Source: Azadirachta indica (taxonomy: Eukaryota; Streptophyta; Magnoliopsida; Sapindales; Meliaceae). Taken from it: a stretch of 64,000 bases of DNA. The position numbers were made by a program, and so were the translations under genes. The notes under the pieces were generated by a model. The model worked only from the letters and a program-made list of their open reading frames with translations, had not been told where the DNA came from and did not search any database. This document shows positions 21,946 to 32,827 of the stretch, in pieces; position 1 is the first letter of the stretch, and the number at the start of each line of letters is the position of its first letter. The stretch lies in NCBI GenBank assembly GCA_022749755.1, contig CM040453.1, positions 18,919,368 to 18,983,367 of the forward strand, in the 5' to 3' direction.

Positions 21946-22332
21946 AGCAAATTCACCATTTCGCTCCCATAATTTTAATAGTTGATCATTAAAACATGGA
22001 GCTAATTTTCCTTGAAAGTTTTAAATTAAGCTTTCAACCTTATCATTTGAAACTTTCAAAGTTTTTTTGAGTTTTTTTTTCTCCTTTATCATCTTTATTC
22101 ATGCGCATAGATATCCTACTCGTTGCATAAGATGGATAAAGTTTTTTAAGAAACACTCTATTCTCATCTCGCTCAGAAGTTTCAAGCCACCATTTGTTTT
22201 CCTCAAAACATCGAAAAACAATATGACTTTCCTCCTCAACCTTTTTTTGAGGACGAAAATTATTTTGTACCTTAAAATATCAGTATCCATAATGAGAATT
22301 TTATTGTTTGCCAGAATAATATGATCATTATC

Positions 22333-22625
22333 CTAAACAAATAATCTAACTTTTGGCTGACCGTATAGGAAGCAATTTCCAAGAATAAAACCTACTTCAA
22401 GATAATTCACTATCATGATTTCTCTTATAACAAATTCTTTCTTGTTTGTTTTCATAACCACACTTTCTATATAATTCGTGATTATATTTCTTCCTCCATT
22501 AACAACTGTATTGAAGACTGGATTCTCCAATTACTTACACAGCTCCTCTGGAAAACAGTATCATCTGATGACACTCTTAGTTGCATCAGTATCCATAAGA
22601 ATATCTAATTTATATTTTTTAAGTT
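22333..22625 (-). pseudogene. Pararetrovirus II copy A: aspartic protease region
   Basis: The minus strand reads KLDILMDTDATKSVI at about 22610-22565, matching the D-T-G-A loop with Gly replaced by Asp. After a stop near 22531 an open stretch to 22333 carries IREIMIVNYLEVGFILGNCFL, fitting the second half (ILG-type element). Loss of the loop Gly and the stop make it inactive. Confidence 0.55.
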
Positions 22626-23560
22626 TGGAAGAGTAAACGCTCCATGAATACAAGTGTTTATTATTCTTTGTACTACGGCACAACACTTTTCATTATGAGC
22701 AATTATCATTTTAGTTCCATAATGATTATCAGAATGATTATCATCATCCTCATATCCAACAATTCTCCTATTTACAGAGTTAGTTTCACTCTTAACATCA
22801 TCGTTCATACCTGGTATATCAATAGGTTTATTATTAATTCTTGAAGTCGAACTAGTGGTATCAATTGACCTTCTACCCTCAGAGTATGAAGTACTTCTTT
22901 TAATTAGGCCATCCAAGGTAATTTTCACCTGTTTATTCGCAACATCTCTAACCTCTTGGACAACTACAGCTTGAGGATTACGATTCACCACGTTGAGCTA
23001 CATAGTATAGTCCAACATCTATTTTTTGGACCAAGTGAGAAATTCTGCATCTCTCACCTCAGACATCATGGTTATAGTCTTATTTTCTGCAGGACCATGT
23101 ACTTTAGTAAGTATGCCTGAAGACATTCTTATTAGATTTATTGAATTAATCAATCGGTATATCATCTTATACAGCATAGTTATTCCATAACTCAAGAACA
23201 TTAAATCTTCAAATCTTGAAGTATGAATCCTCAAAAACATTATTACTTTAAGTTCGAGTCTATAATATTGACCATATATCCTAGTCTTATCATACTATAG
23301 ACATCACCTAAAGTTAAGTTTGCATGGAATCCTCTAACTAAGGCTTTTTCGAAGTATAACCACATTCTGTCTAGAAAAGCTACATGGACAGGAATATCCA
23401 ATCCTTTTCTGATCAAGCCACAAACACGTATTTGCACCGCTCGAATTATACATAATTAAACTTATTATGACCTTACTTGCCCTTAGTAAGTGCATAAATT
23501 CATTTAAGCCATTGCTCATTCAAAACAGTAACCTCTCCCTCTCTCGACTAAAACCTTAAT
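22626..23560 (-). pseudogene. Pararetrovirus II copy A: linker before protease (unassigned)
   Basis: Open stretches at 22605-22991, 23019-23240 and 23243-23437 on the minus strand are separated by stops and shifts. The first is Ser/Thr/Asn- and Asp-rich (SYSEGRRSIDTTSSTS and similar), like the low-complexity linker upstream of pararetroviral proteases. No motif is recognised in the other two. This part has no counterpart in copy B. Confidence 0.35.
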
Positions 23561-23790
23561 CGATTACTTATAAACATCCTCGATTTTTTTTGCTCGAAAG
23601 TTTCCATTTTGACCTCCTTCCAAAAACCTCTTTAGGATTTAATTTAGGAATTACCCAAATATCAAGATTTTTAAAAGTATTCGAATAATTAGTATTGGAA
23701 CTAATTATCACTGCTCACATGAACTTCCAATATCTCCTATTAAAACCAATTCATCTTCATTTTCACTTTCATTTCTCATTGACACGGGGG

Positions 23791-24528
23791 TGTCCAAACA
23801 TTAAGAGCAAAACTTAAGTATTAATAAGTTCAAAATTATTACCCTAATTTACTAAGTTGTGAAGATACTGTTAGATGAGTAATTTCAGAATTTAATCTAT
23901 ATTCACTGAAGTAATATTTCAGAAAGTGCTTGGTACTATTAAAAAGTTGAAGAAGTAGACTTTTTATAAATTTTACGGTTTAACATTTGGAGGTCTATAG
24001 AGAAAGTTATGATAACTTATTTATAACATGTTCATCTTCAAGGGAGAATCTAGATACACAGATTTTAAAGATTTTTTACCTTAAAGTCAATGTGTTTTAT
24101 TTAATTTCTAGATGATAAAAGAATTTGGTGAGTTGTAATTCAAAGTCTTAGTTGTTTTGATTTATTTTCAAAGAGTTTTAAATACTTGTATAAGTTTGTC
24201 AATGTTAAGTAGTGGTTGTTCGCCTAACCATTAAAATTTCTAGTGGTTGTTAGTCTAATCTTTGACCTTTTTTTCTTTTGTAAAAACCTATATAAAGACT
24301 TTAAGTATATAGTATTAAAATCAAGTTGTTTTGAGTTGAGTTAAATAAAATTTTGATATTCTATACTCTATATCTCTTGTGGAGAATTTCCATAGAATGG
24401 TGAGTGTTCTTTTTAGTTCTATAACCTTTGGCAGCAAGTTAGAGTGGTGTTTCTGTATTCCTTTTATTGTAAATCTTGAGAGGAGAACTTATTTCAACCC
24501 TTATTTAGTAAAAACCTAAATCCCAACA
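23791..24528 (+). repeat. Possible LTR or viral promoter remnant
   Basis: Starts TGTCCAAACA and ends CCCAACA, with a TATA-type CCTATATAAAGAC at about 24286 and then TTGAGTTGAGTT. This order is like an LTR U3-R-U5. No target duplication is visible, so it could instead be a piece of viral promoter DNA. It interrupts the minus-strand frames of copy A. Confidence 0.35.
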
Positions 24529-24754
24529 TAAATCTCTATTTTTTAATATCACGCATCATGAGAGTATGTATTCTGAAATTCTCTAATTGAGGAATTTCAG
24601 TTTCTTCCTTAAACGTCTCTACATTAAATTATTTCGAGTATTATGAAATTAATTCAAAAACTGATTTGTCATCAAAACTAATTTCGTATGCCTGTATATG
24701 CTTATATGCTGATGATCGACTTTTCGTATTGATTTCTAGCTATTGAACACTCGC

Positions 24755-25220
24755 CTCTTCCTTTTTTTATCAGGACATTTATCAGCATAGTGACCTTTCT
24801 TGCACATATCTAGTAGCATAAAATTTACGAGCACACTTACTAGATAGACATGTAGCACAAAATTTATGAGCACTTCATTCCTTTATGCTACTCCTTCCTC
24901 TAGTTTTTCTAATAAATCTACCATGATTAGAAAGGTTTCTTCTAGAGCTTAGAGGACGTCTTTCCATTCTTTTAAATCGTCAATTTTTCTTGATAATAAA
25001 ATTCATTGAAGTCAAGGTTTTTAGGCTCTTTATTCAACTTGGCATTCAAACATCTTATTCGGAATAATTGCCTTACAGCTTTTATTCTACCTCCTAAAGA
25101 ATCAACTACCTGATCCTTTACCAAGAGCATTTTAAAAGGTTCGTTACCAGCTTCACCCCAACCATTAAGAAGCTTTACAAAGAAATTGTTTTTAACTACT
25201 TCTCGCATTCTATCAAGCAA
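24755..25220 (-). pseudogene. Pararetrovirus II copy A: capsid-like frame and Cys-rich tail
   Basis: An open stretch of 82 codons (25220-24972, MLDRMREVVKNNFFVKLLNG ... PKNLDFNEFYYQEKLTI) resembles the helical core of caulimovirid capsids in position and spacing (GRIKAVRQLFRIRCLN). Past a stop, frames near 24960-24780 are Arg-rich and then Cys-rich (KFCATCLSSKCARKFYAT), as expected of a nucleic-acid-binding tail. Assignment is by position and general appearance. Confidence 0.4.
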
Positions 25221-26940
25221 CTAATAAAAGTATTTTCGATATTCACAAACAAAATTTTTGAATTACCACATATCGCAAATTCATAATTTTGTTATTGTCT
25301 CCAAAGCAACTACATTAGAGAGATTCCCATTGTTTACTGTGATATCAGTAAACTCTCTACTAAGTATATCCTTGAAGAGAGCAAAAATTCCTTCCATTAT
25401 CCTCAAGTCCCTTACAGTATCTAGTAATCAAATCCCACTTCTAAACTTTTCCAAAGGCTTCCTGCAGAACCCTGTAGTGTAGATATTAGAAATCAATATA
25501 CATCAACAATGCCAAAACCCCAATTTTGGACACGTACCCAATTTACAGTTTCCTGTGCACCAATTGCTTCGTCAATATTTTTGAAACAATCTATATCAAG
25601 AAAACTTCTACTAGACAATATCTCCACCATCTTTCGTATATCTCTCGGTACAAATTCAGATTTAATTCATGAAGGATATATTTGTATGTATTCTGTTCTT
25701 TAAATTTCTTTCGAAAAGCCTTCAAAGGAATTCAAAGGATTTTTTATTCCCTCGAAGAAATCATCCTGAAATTCAACCTTTATAAATTTCAAGATCAGCT
25801 TATCAAGTTCCACTTTTGACAGAGCTTCATTCCTTTTGAAGGGTCCTTTTTTCTGAAATCTTTTAAACTCCTTACTCAGTTTTTCCACATTCGTGTCAGG
25901 AATCACATCAAATTCAGCCTTAGGCTTTTTACCTTCAAATTTAGAAAAAAATCCTCTTCCTTAATTCCTTTTTTTAGGTAATGCCTTTCAGTTATAAGCC
26001 AATCACCTTGAGATTTTTTAGCAATAAACTCTGCATAACCAGGTGGCAATCCTAAATATTAAGCTTGAATACCTTTTGTGAATTCTTCTAGGACCTCTTT
26101 ATTTGTCATTTTTCAAGTTCTTAAATAAAAAACTTTTTCTAAACTATTATTAGTTTAGTAATCCTAAATCAATCATCAAAATCATTAAATGGTCCAGCAT
26201 CATCCCTGTATTTCAAGAATTTTTCCATTGCGATCCTATCAATCTCATCTTTCAAATTCTTTTCTAGCTCTCTTTATGAGTCTATCCAATAGGAAATATA
26301 CACTTTGACCTTATCAAACTATCGACACTATAATTTAGCTACTTTTTCACTAATTACCTCGGTGTTCACATAAGGCAAATTATGTCCAACTACTCCTTGT
26401 TGGATAGCTTTAATCAGGTTTCTTTCAACCCTTCTAATCAATAACAAACTTAGATAATCATCTAAGACATCCTGATTATTGTTACACAAGTCCAAAGTAC
26501 ATTCCAATACTTCTTCCCTTGTATGTCCACTTATTGGCATTATTTCCTCTGTCCTCCTTTGTTAACTTGTTTGGTCTTTTTTCAAGTTTAGCAACTTGAC
26601 AAGGCCTCTTAGCACAAGTTGGACAATTAATACAATCAGGACAAGTCATCTTCCTATATACATGGTCAAGATTTGTTCAAGAGTAACAATCTGCCTAAGA
26701 ATCGAATTAACACATTCAATTTTATCCTAAAGTTTAGTTAATTCTTCTTATAACGCAAATATACGATAAACCATATAATCCACTTTTCAGTATAGCTTTT
26801 CAAGAGATATCGCAACCTTTTTAGCTTATCAACTGTTGTGTTCAATAAACTAATTTTTGATCTACTTTCAACACTATGATTTAAACGAAAATATTTTAGA
26901 TTTTTACATTCAAAATTATTTAGATCATTGTTCATAACTA
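25221..26940 (-). pseudogene. Pararetrovirus II copy A: N-terminal frames (unassigned)
   Basis: Three minus-strand open stretches: 26738-26935 (ATG start, ENLKYFRLNHS-type, Lys/Leu-rich, coiled-coil-like LNTTVDKLKRLRYLL), 26328-26540 (HTREEVLECTLDLCNNNQDV, probably a helical domain) and 25700-25906 (KLSKEFKRFQKKGPFKRNEA). They lie between the primer-binding site and the capsid-like frame, where this virus family has small ORFs and movement functions. I do not recognise any of them individually. Confidence 0.35.
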
Positions 26941-26959
26941 ATCACATCTATTAGTTATT

Positions 26960-27070
26960 CCTAATCTAACCGATTAGTTTCTAATTAATTAAACCGACTA
27001 ATTAGTAATAATTCTTACTAATTAAATCAATCAGTAGTCGATAATTAATTAAACCGATTAATTACTCGAT
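26960..27070. repeat. Short tandem AATTAATTAAACCGA(C/T)TAATTA motifs
   Basis: Three to four degenerate copies of an AT-rich motif with an ACCGATTA core lie in the leader of copy A, between the PBS and the first open frame. Confidence 0.5.
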
Positions 27071-27163
27071 ATTTCAAGCTACAAGAATTGGCGTATTTGA
27101 ACCGGATCTCGCATAGATTCCAAACCAACAACAATGTTATTTATTTATTTAATTCTTTTACTA

Positions 27164-27175
27164 GCTCTGATACTA
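27164..27175 (-). other. Primer-binding site of copy A (tRNA-Met type)
   Basis: The minus strand reads TAGTATCAGAGC, one mismatch from TGGTATCAGAGC. Caulimovirids prime minus-strand DNA synthesis with initiator tRNA-Met. Its place about 230 bases upstream of the first ATG (26935) fits a viral leader, and there is no LTR on its 3' side. Confidence 0.55.
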
Positions 27176-27529
27176 ACTACGGGCCAACAGAAATGCAATG
27201 CAAAAACACATATAACATGCCAACTAAAACTACTTTAACAATAACGTTATTAGTCTTATTATGAAAATCAATAATCAAAAAAAATGTAATAAAGATGACA
27301 AAATATCCGAATAATTCATTCGTATCGTTCATAACATTTTTGTGGATCCATCAAGTAAACATTGTTACAAGTATAAACATAAGTAATATTTAATCATGAA
27401 ATTTATCTAGGTTCACCACTGCTCTAACTGTTAGATATGATACCTAAACAAACACCCACAGTGCATAAACAAGAGATCACAGCTACTCAAGAACACATAT
27501 TTCTTGTGGAACAAAGGACTATATAAAAG
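27176..27529. other. Spacer between the two divergent viral copies
   Basis: AT-rich; no gene or recognised motif. Confidence 0.3.
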
Positions 27530-27660
27530 TCAATAGATAATAAAGAAAAAAGTATAAATGTTAATAAAAAGAATAATGACACTAGGGTTTAAAGTCTCCC
27601 ACGTGTCTTTTTTCATTTACGACAATTAACATATCTTTTCCTAACTTAACAAAATCTTTT
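27530..27660 (+). repeat. Dispersed repeat, copy 2 (see 16590-16730)
   Basis: Same orientation as copy 1; it directly precedes the truncated RT of copy B. Confidence 0.6.
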
Positions 27661-28440
27661 CCTTATACTCCTGATGCAAAATAGGAATTTAATAAGCAAA
27701 TAGCTAAACTTCTTAAAAAAAAGTTGATAAAGCCTAGCTTTAATCCTCATTTGTTGCCTGCGTTTATGGTAATCAATAGGGCAAAAAGAGAATGTGGTAA
27801 AGGTAGACTTGTAATTAACTATAGGCAATTGAATAGCAAAACTATAGATGATGCTTATAAAATTTCAAATAAATTATCCTTGATTAATTAGGCAAGGTAT
27901 GAAAAATATTTCTCTAAATTCGATCTGAAGTCAAGATTCTAGTATATTCGAATGAAAGAGGAATGTATATTTTTGATAGCGCTTACTTGCCTGAAGGGTT
28001 TGTTTGAATGAATGATTACACCGTTTGTTTCAAAACAAACACCATCGATATTCCAAAGAAAGATGGATAAGGTATTTTCAAACTTGTCATTTTTCTATGC
28101 AGTGTATGTAGATGATGTTCTAGTGATCAACAAAACATTAGAAGATCATGTCTATCATCTAGAAAAGGTGGTAGAAAAATTTATAACTGCAAGAATAATG
28201 CTATCTGAGAGAAAGATAGAATGGTTTCAAACTAAAGTAAAATTTTTAGGTGTTGAGATAGGTGAAGGAGAAATTCAACTCTAAGAACATATCTTAAATA
28301 AATTATTAGAATTTCCTGATGTTTTTCAGGATAGGAAACATTTATAGCAACATTGGATGTCATGGATGACCTGCTTTATCCAGATTTAGGAGTAAACATT
28401 TAGAAATATTACTTCCAAATATGACACGAGAGAAACTGGG
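27650..28440 (+). pseudogene. Pararetrovirus II copy B: reverse transcriptase
   Basis: Broken frames at 27650-27890 cover the fingers. An open stretch at 28012-28284 holds FQRKMDKVF, AVYVDDV (catalytic YVDD at 28105-28116, intact) and KFLGVEIGEGEIQL. Further frames to 28440 match the connection region. Badnavirus-like wording. A stop at 27888-27890 and others make it non-functional. Confidence 0.7.
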
Positions 28441-28879
28441 TGAATCATTAAGTATCAGCCAGACTACATTTGACTCCAGATAAAGATTTGACAATAAGTA
28501 CTTGCAATGAAATTTAAAATTTTTGGTCTAAATTTAGTGTTAGCACGTAAAACGCAATTTCAACCATTCTCCCACAAGTTCCCAGCCACGCCACCAACCA
28601 TCTCTTCCACAATCTATTGATACACATTTCACTATCTGTTTCTTCCTGGTCGATAAAAACTATACAAACTACAACTTACCCATGTGATTTCAACTGATTC
28701 TGACACCTCACTCAAGATCTTTAGTGAGTTAATTCTTCTACAAAAGCTTGAGTTGGTGAGCCAGGTATAATGATCTAGGTAGCTAAATCAACTATCCCCG
28801 CAATTGGGTTCCTGAAATTGATTTGGCAATCTATAACAGTTGCTGAATAGAAATTTATTGCGTTGTCTATATTTACTCG

Positions 28880-29391
28880 ATGCATTGCTTGATGTTAAGA
28901 ATGACAAAAGGAAACATTTCACTGACAGTCTTCAAGTGGCCAATTATATTCAAGAATAGATTCCAAATCTCGCAAAAGTTATAAATGATTTCGCGAAAAA
29001 GGTTAGTGAGAAAGTTCCTTAAGAATGGACTTCGAAAGATATAGAATATGTCTTGAAAATGAAGGATCTCACTAAAACATTGAAACCACTCAGGATTTCT
29101 AAAGATGATGAATCCTTAATTGTCCAAAGTGACGCTTCTCATCTGTATTGGGGAGGAATGTTGAAGGCAAAAGGATTGAAGGGTATCAAGTGGATAGTTA
29201 GATAAGCATCGAATAGATTTTTAGCGGTGAAAATAAACTATCATGTACATAAAAAGGAAGTTTTGACTGTTAAAAATTTTATCCATAAATTCTGCCTATT
29301 TGTTATTAGTCATGAATTCACTTTAAGAACAGATTCTAAATTATGAATATAAACTTAATGGATGACAAGAGTAGATTGATTGAATGGCAAA
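28880..29391 (+). pseudogene. Pararetrovirus II copy B: RNase H, first part
   Basis: Frames around 29100-29390 read SLIVQSDASHLYWGGMLKAK (first catalytic Asp), FLAVKINYHVHKKEVL and FVISHEFTLRTDSKL (a later Asp), with stops between. It is cut by the solo LTR at 29392. Confidence 0.6.
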
Positions 29392-30802
29392 TGCTACAAC
29401 TTGAAGGTTATAATTTTCAAGTATAGGTTGTCTCAAGTAACAAAGTTCGGAAATCTAAGTGTCGGTCCACAGGGAATATATTATATTAAGTCCACAAGTT
29501 CAAAGGTCTAAACATTATAAGTCCAAATATTCCAATATTATAAGAAATGGAATGAATTTGCTTATTGTCAAATTTAAATTCAATATTATTATATATTAGG
29601 GCATTAGGGATCCATTTTAATGATTTGTATAAGCTTATTCTTGATCCTTTTTTTTTAAAGAAAAATATAAGTAAGAATCAAAAGAATTAATCTTAATTGG
29701 ATGATGAAAACAAAACATTTAAGCACAAAGAAATCAAAAGACTTACCTTTTAGTTGATGGTGAAAAACTATAAGTTGCCTTACTCTTGATATGTAGAAAA
29801 CATCCAAGCATTCAATGTACCATTTGTTAACAATGAATCAAGGTTTCTAACAATTTAAAATCACTTGCAAAATATAGTACTCAATCAATAAAAAGATTGA
29901 CAATGAAGAACAAAACAAAAGATCAAAGAATAAAACTATAAAATCATTAAAAGTTCACTCTCAGCCCTAATTACGAAATTAGAAATGTATTATTGAATTG
30001 AAGTTTAAATTACAAAAAGAAAATAGAAATGGAAACAAACTGATCTCCCCTCTCACTTCCACATCTTCCTTTGTATAGGTAAAACAAAAGACATTCCACA
30101 TGTGTGAACATAATTTTGTTAATTTTCAATTAATCACGCTCTACTAATTTCCAACATATTTTTGACCATGAAAACTACCGAATTTTGTAAAGCATCCTTC
30201 TTCAAAATTGTAGGTGGATGACTCATCTTTCTAATGGTCTATACCTCACCCTTATTTCTATTTTAGACCGTGAGTTGTGTTGAAAATAAGCAGAGATGTT
30301 CAAGTCGCATTTCTCCACCGCCCTTCTAGAATGATTGCTCTTTTTGGTAACCGACCAGTTAAAATTTGAGAAAGCACAAAACATAAACAATTTAGATCCC
30401 TTTTTCAGCTTTTTAGATCACCCAACCATATAATTTTTTGTTACATATTTAAGAGATACGGCCCAAATACAGAAGCATGTTGGGCTGGTTCAAAGATGCG
30501 CTTGAGTTTTGTTGGAGCCCAATTTCGCCCCATTAATTGCTCGAATTGGTCCAACCTTTGGTTTACAAAGTTGTGAAATGATGAGTTTATATTTGTCCAG
30601 TCCAAGAATTGTATCAATTGATTATTTGGATTGAAAGATACACTCATTATACAAAACCTGCGTAAAACCGACTATTTAGTTCAATTCATGTTTTACAATT
30701 CAATATAAAGGAATATGCTTCATTATTGGGGAATAGAAGAATATTATTAAGTGTAAATCATAATATTTCTCTTGATAAACCTACACTTTTAAATATTCAT
30801 CA
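29392..30802 (-). mobile_element. Solo LTR (family S), in the RNase H of copy B
   Basis: 1411 bp; the plus strand reads TGCTACAACTT ... ATATTCATCA. It is flanked by a perfect 5-bp target duplication, GCAAA (29387-29391 and 30803-30807). It lies on the same chromosomal strand as the copy at 18485 but in the opposite relation to its viral host. No internal element DNA is present, so it is a solo LTR left by LTR-LTR recombination. Confidence 0.85.
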
Positions 30803-32310
30803 GCAAACTTGGTTTGCAAAATATATAATCAAGTTTGAATTTATAGTAAATCTAATCTTGTTGCTGATTTTCTTTTCAGGCTTAAAGATGATTCAACTCT
30901 TATAAGCCCAAATGGACAAGAAAATTGGAAATCTTTTCTCATGTTCGAAATGTCACAAGATCGGATACTTAAGAAAAGACTGTCCCTTGAAAGCTCAAGT
31001 CCCTTGAAAGCTCAAGAAGATGAAAAATGGAATCAATAGAGTGCTGAACATTCATCAAAATTGGTCCAATGACCAGAAATGAAAAACAAGGAAGCAAGAG
31101 GAGAGGACTCTGAAAAAACTCAGGCACTTTGTTAGAATTTCAAACTTTTGGGACATACTCGATTTGAATGTCCTAAAAAGAAAGGCAAAGGAATTTTTGA
31201 GAAAACGCAGGAAAGTTTTGCGAGAAAGAAGAATTTTATTTCTTCTGAAGAAAAAGAAATTTCGAAAGAAGTTTCTTTTGGTCAAGAAGAAAAAGTTTTT
31301 TGACGATTCACGAAGGAATTCTTCAAAAACATTAGCAGATAATGTTAAAAGAATTAGATCAAACATTTGAACCAATGTAATTCTTAATAGTTTTAAAGTA
31401 CCTTTCAAAATCGCCAACTTTAGGAAAAGTTAGAAGCCCAGTATCGAGTTGCTTTGATATTAGAAAAAGGTTATTTTGAAATAAAAAAACTCTTGTTAAG
31501 TTAGTGAATAGAATCGTGTAGCTTGAAGAAGACAAAGTTTACCTTGAAGAAGAAGAAGAAAAAAGGGCTGCTTCTTATCTTGAAGATTGGATGGTTCAAA
31601 GGTTAGTAATGGCGGACAAATATCTTATAAAGCAAATAGTAAAAAAAATTGTACGCTTTAGAACTTTAAATGAGTTATTAGAAGATTATGGATTTGAGAA
31701 ATCATTACTTGTTACTAAGACAATGATGATTTATTCAAATAATCTGATTGAGTTATTCATCCCATGGCAAGTTTTCTCATCAGGTTTACTCTTTGAGCTG
31801 GTGAGAAGAGGTTGAGTTGATTTACTCGAACTTGAGGTACGGAAGGTATTAACACATCTTAAGTTATCAGACGTAGTTAAGCAAGTTTTGTGCGTAGTGA
31901 ATAGAAGGATTAATCACTTCACATGTTGTATTACTTTTACAATCCAAGAAAGTAATGATGTTTGCCTTTACGAATTTGGGAATTTTTTGCAGGAGAGCCA
32001 TAGTACAATGGTGGATTCGCTAAAGAAAATTTCTTAATTGACAAAGAATGTTCGTAGAAACTCAAATCGTTCTACCTTAAGAATTGAACTAATCAACACA
32101 TATTCAAATTTATGATAGTTAGGAAGAAATTAGAGTAGTTACTTGAAGATGGTTATTGGACACACATTTACAATGTGTTATTGTAATCATTCCAAAGGTT
32201 ATGCTTTAATCAGAGATGCTGTTGTATTACACAAACTTTCATCATCAGTTCTATACGAAGAAGAATTGCAGAGTTATTTGCAAGACAAAGCAATAAACCC
32301 TAATTAGGTA
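30803..32310 (+). pseudogene. Pararetrovirus II copy B: RNase H end, zinc knuckle and downstream region
   Basis: After the LTR the RNase H C-terminus reads SNLVADFL, then at 30942-30983 CSKCHKIGYLRKDC, a CCHC-type knuckle (C-x2-C-x4-Y-x4-C with His now Tyr). A second, more decayed knuckle-like motif (GHTRFECPKKK) lies near 31150. Lys/Glu/Phe-rich frames follow (31164-31370), then a segment near 31590-31815. Past about 31820 it matches copy A block for block. Function of the downstream part is unknown. Confidence 0.5.
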
Positions 32311-32343
32311 GAATATTCTTATCTCTATCATAAGATCATCAGC

Positions 32344-32484
32344 ATGGCTTCAGCCCAAGGTTTCTCATCACCTATTCTTTTCCCGCAAGTCGTCCTGATT
32401 CCCTTTGGACAAAACTTGGGCATATCTGTTGGAACCGCCGCTTTCTCGCCGTTCCTGGTGCTTCTCTTAGAAACCTTTGATTAG
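32344..32484 (+). CDS. Unassigned 46-codon ORF at the viral/host junction
   Basis: ATG at 32344, stop at 32482. The peptide MASAQGFSSPILFPQVVLIP ... has Leu/Val/Phe-rich parts and no recognised domain. The DNA is more GC-rich than its surroundings and the ATG context (CATCAGCATGG) is good for a plant start. It begins just where similarity between viral copies A and B has ended. It may be a decayed host exon, a viral remnant, or chance. Confidence 0.2.
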   Translation: MASAQGFSSPILFPQVVLIPFGQNLGISVGTAAFSPFLVLLLETFD

Positions 32485-32827
32485 TTTCGATCTACTCTAC
32501 TATGCCCTAGTACCGTATTCTTGTCGGACAAGAAGTAAATCGAAGAAGCTTAGTCAAGGGACAATTCCATATATATGCGGACACTCCTTTGAATACGTGT
32601 AGATATTTAATTTAATATCTATCCACCCATACTTCTTTTTTTAATTTTTGTAATTTAATAAATATATGTAAATTTGTAAAATAATAATATATATATATAT
32701 AATTTTATTTTATTTTATTTTATTGACGATTAATCACAAGCTCGATCAAAACTTTACATAAAATTTCCTATTAAGGAAAATATTTCATGTCCCTAATTAG
32801 ATATATAAGTCTACATTTAACGCACTG
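32485..32827. other. AT-rich spacer with SSRs (3' of NPH3 gene)
   Basis: Contains an (AT)n run at about 32687-32700 followed directly by (TTTTA)n to about 32724. No gene; it may hold the 3' UTR of the minus-strand gene. Confidence 0.6.

Larger units (their letters stand above)
16750..27175 (-). mobile_element. Endogenous pararetrovirus II, copy A (minus strand)
   Basis: Reading the minus strand from 27175: a tRNA-Met primer-binding site, broken N-terminal frames, a capsid-like frame, a Cys-rich stretch, aspartic protease, RT, RNase H, then a zinc-knuckle-like and charged region. The RT wording (FEWIAMPFGLKQAP, FQRKMDKVF) is badnavirus-like. There is no integrase and no LTR pair. It is interrupted by a Ty3 piece (20777-21682), a solo LTR (18485-19863) and a possible LTR (23791-24528). 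Stops and frameshifts occur throughout, so it is a relic. From the RT on it is duplicated, inverted, in copy B (27640-32310). Confidence 0.65.
27640..32310 (+). mobile_element. Endogenous pararetrovirus II, copy B (plus strand, 5'-truncated)
   Basis: Starts inside the RT fingers and runs through RT, RNase H, a zinc knuckle and the charged downstream region. Its blocks match copy A (21945 down to about 16900) in inverted orientation. It lacks the Ty3 insertion that splits RT in copy A but has its own solo LTR (29392-30802) in the RNase H. Stops and frameshifts are common. There is no upstream capsid or protease. Confidence 0.65.

Noticed and set aside
31055..31417. Minus-strand 120-codon Phe-rich frame
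   Set aside because: Antisense of the Lys/Glu-rich downstream region of copy B; Phe richness is the complement of AAG/GAA codons.
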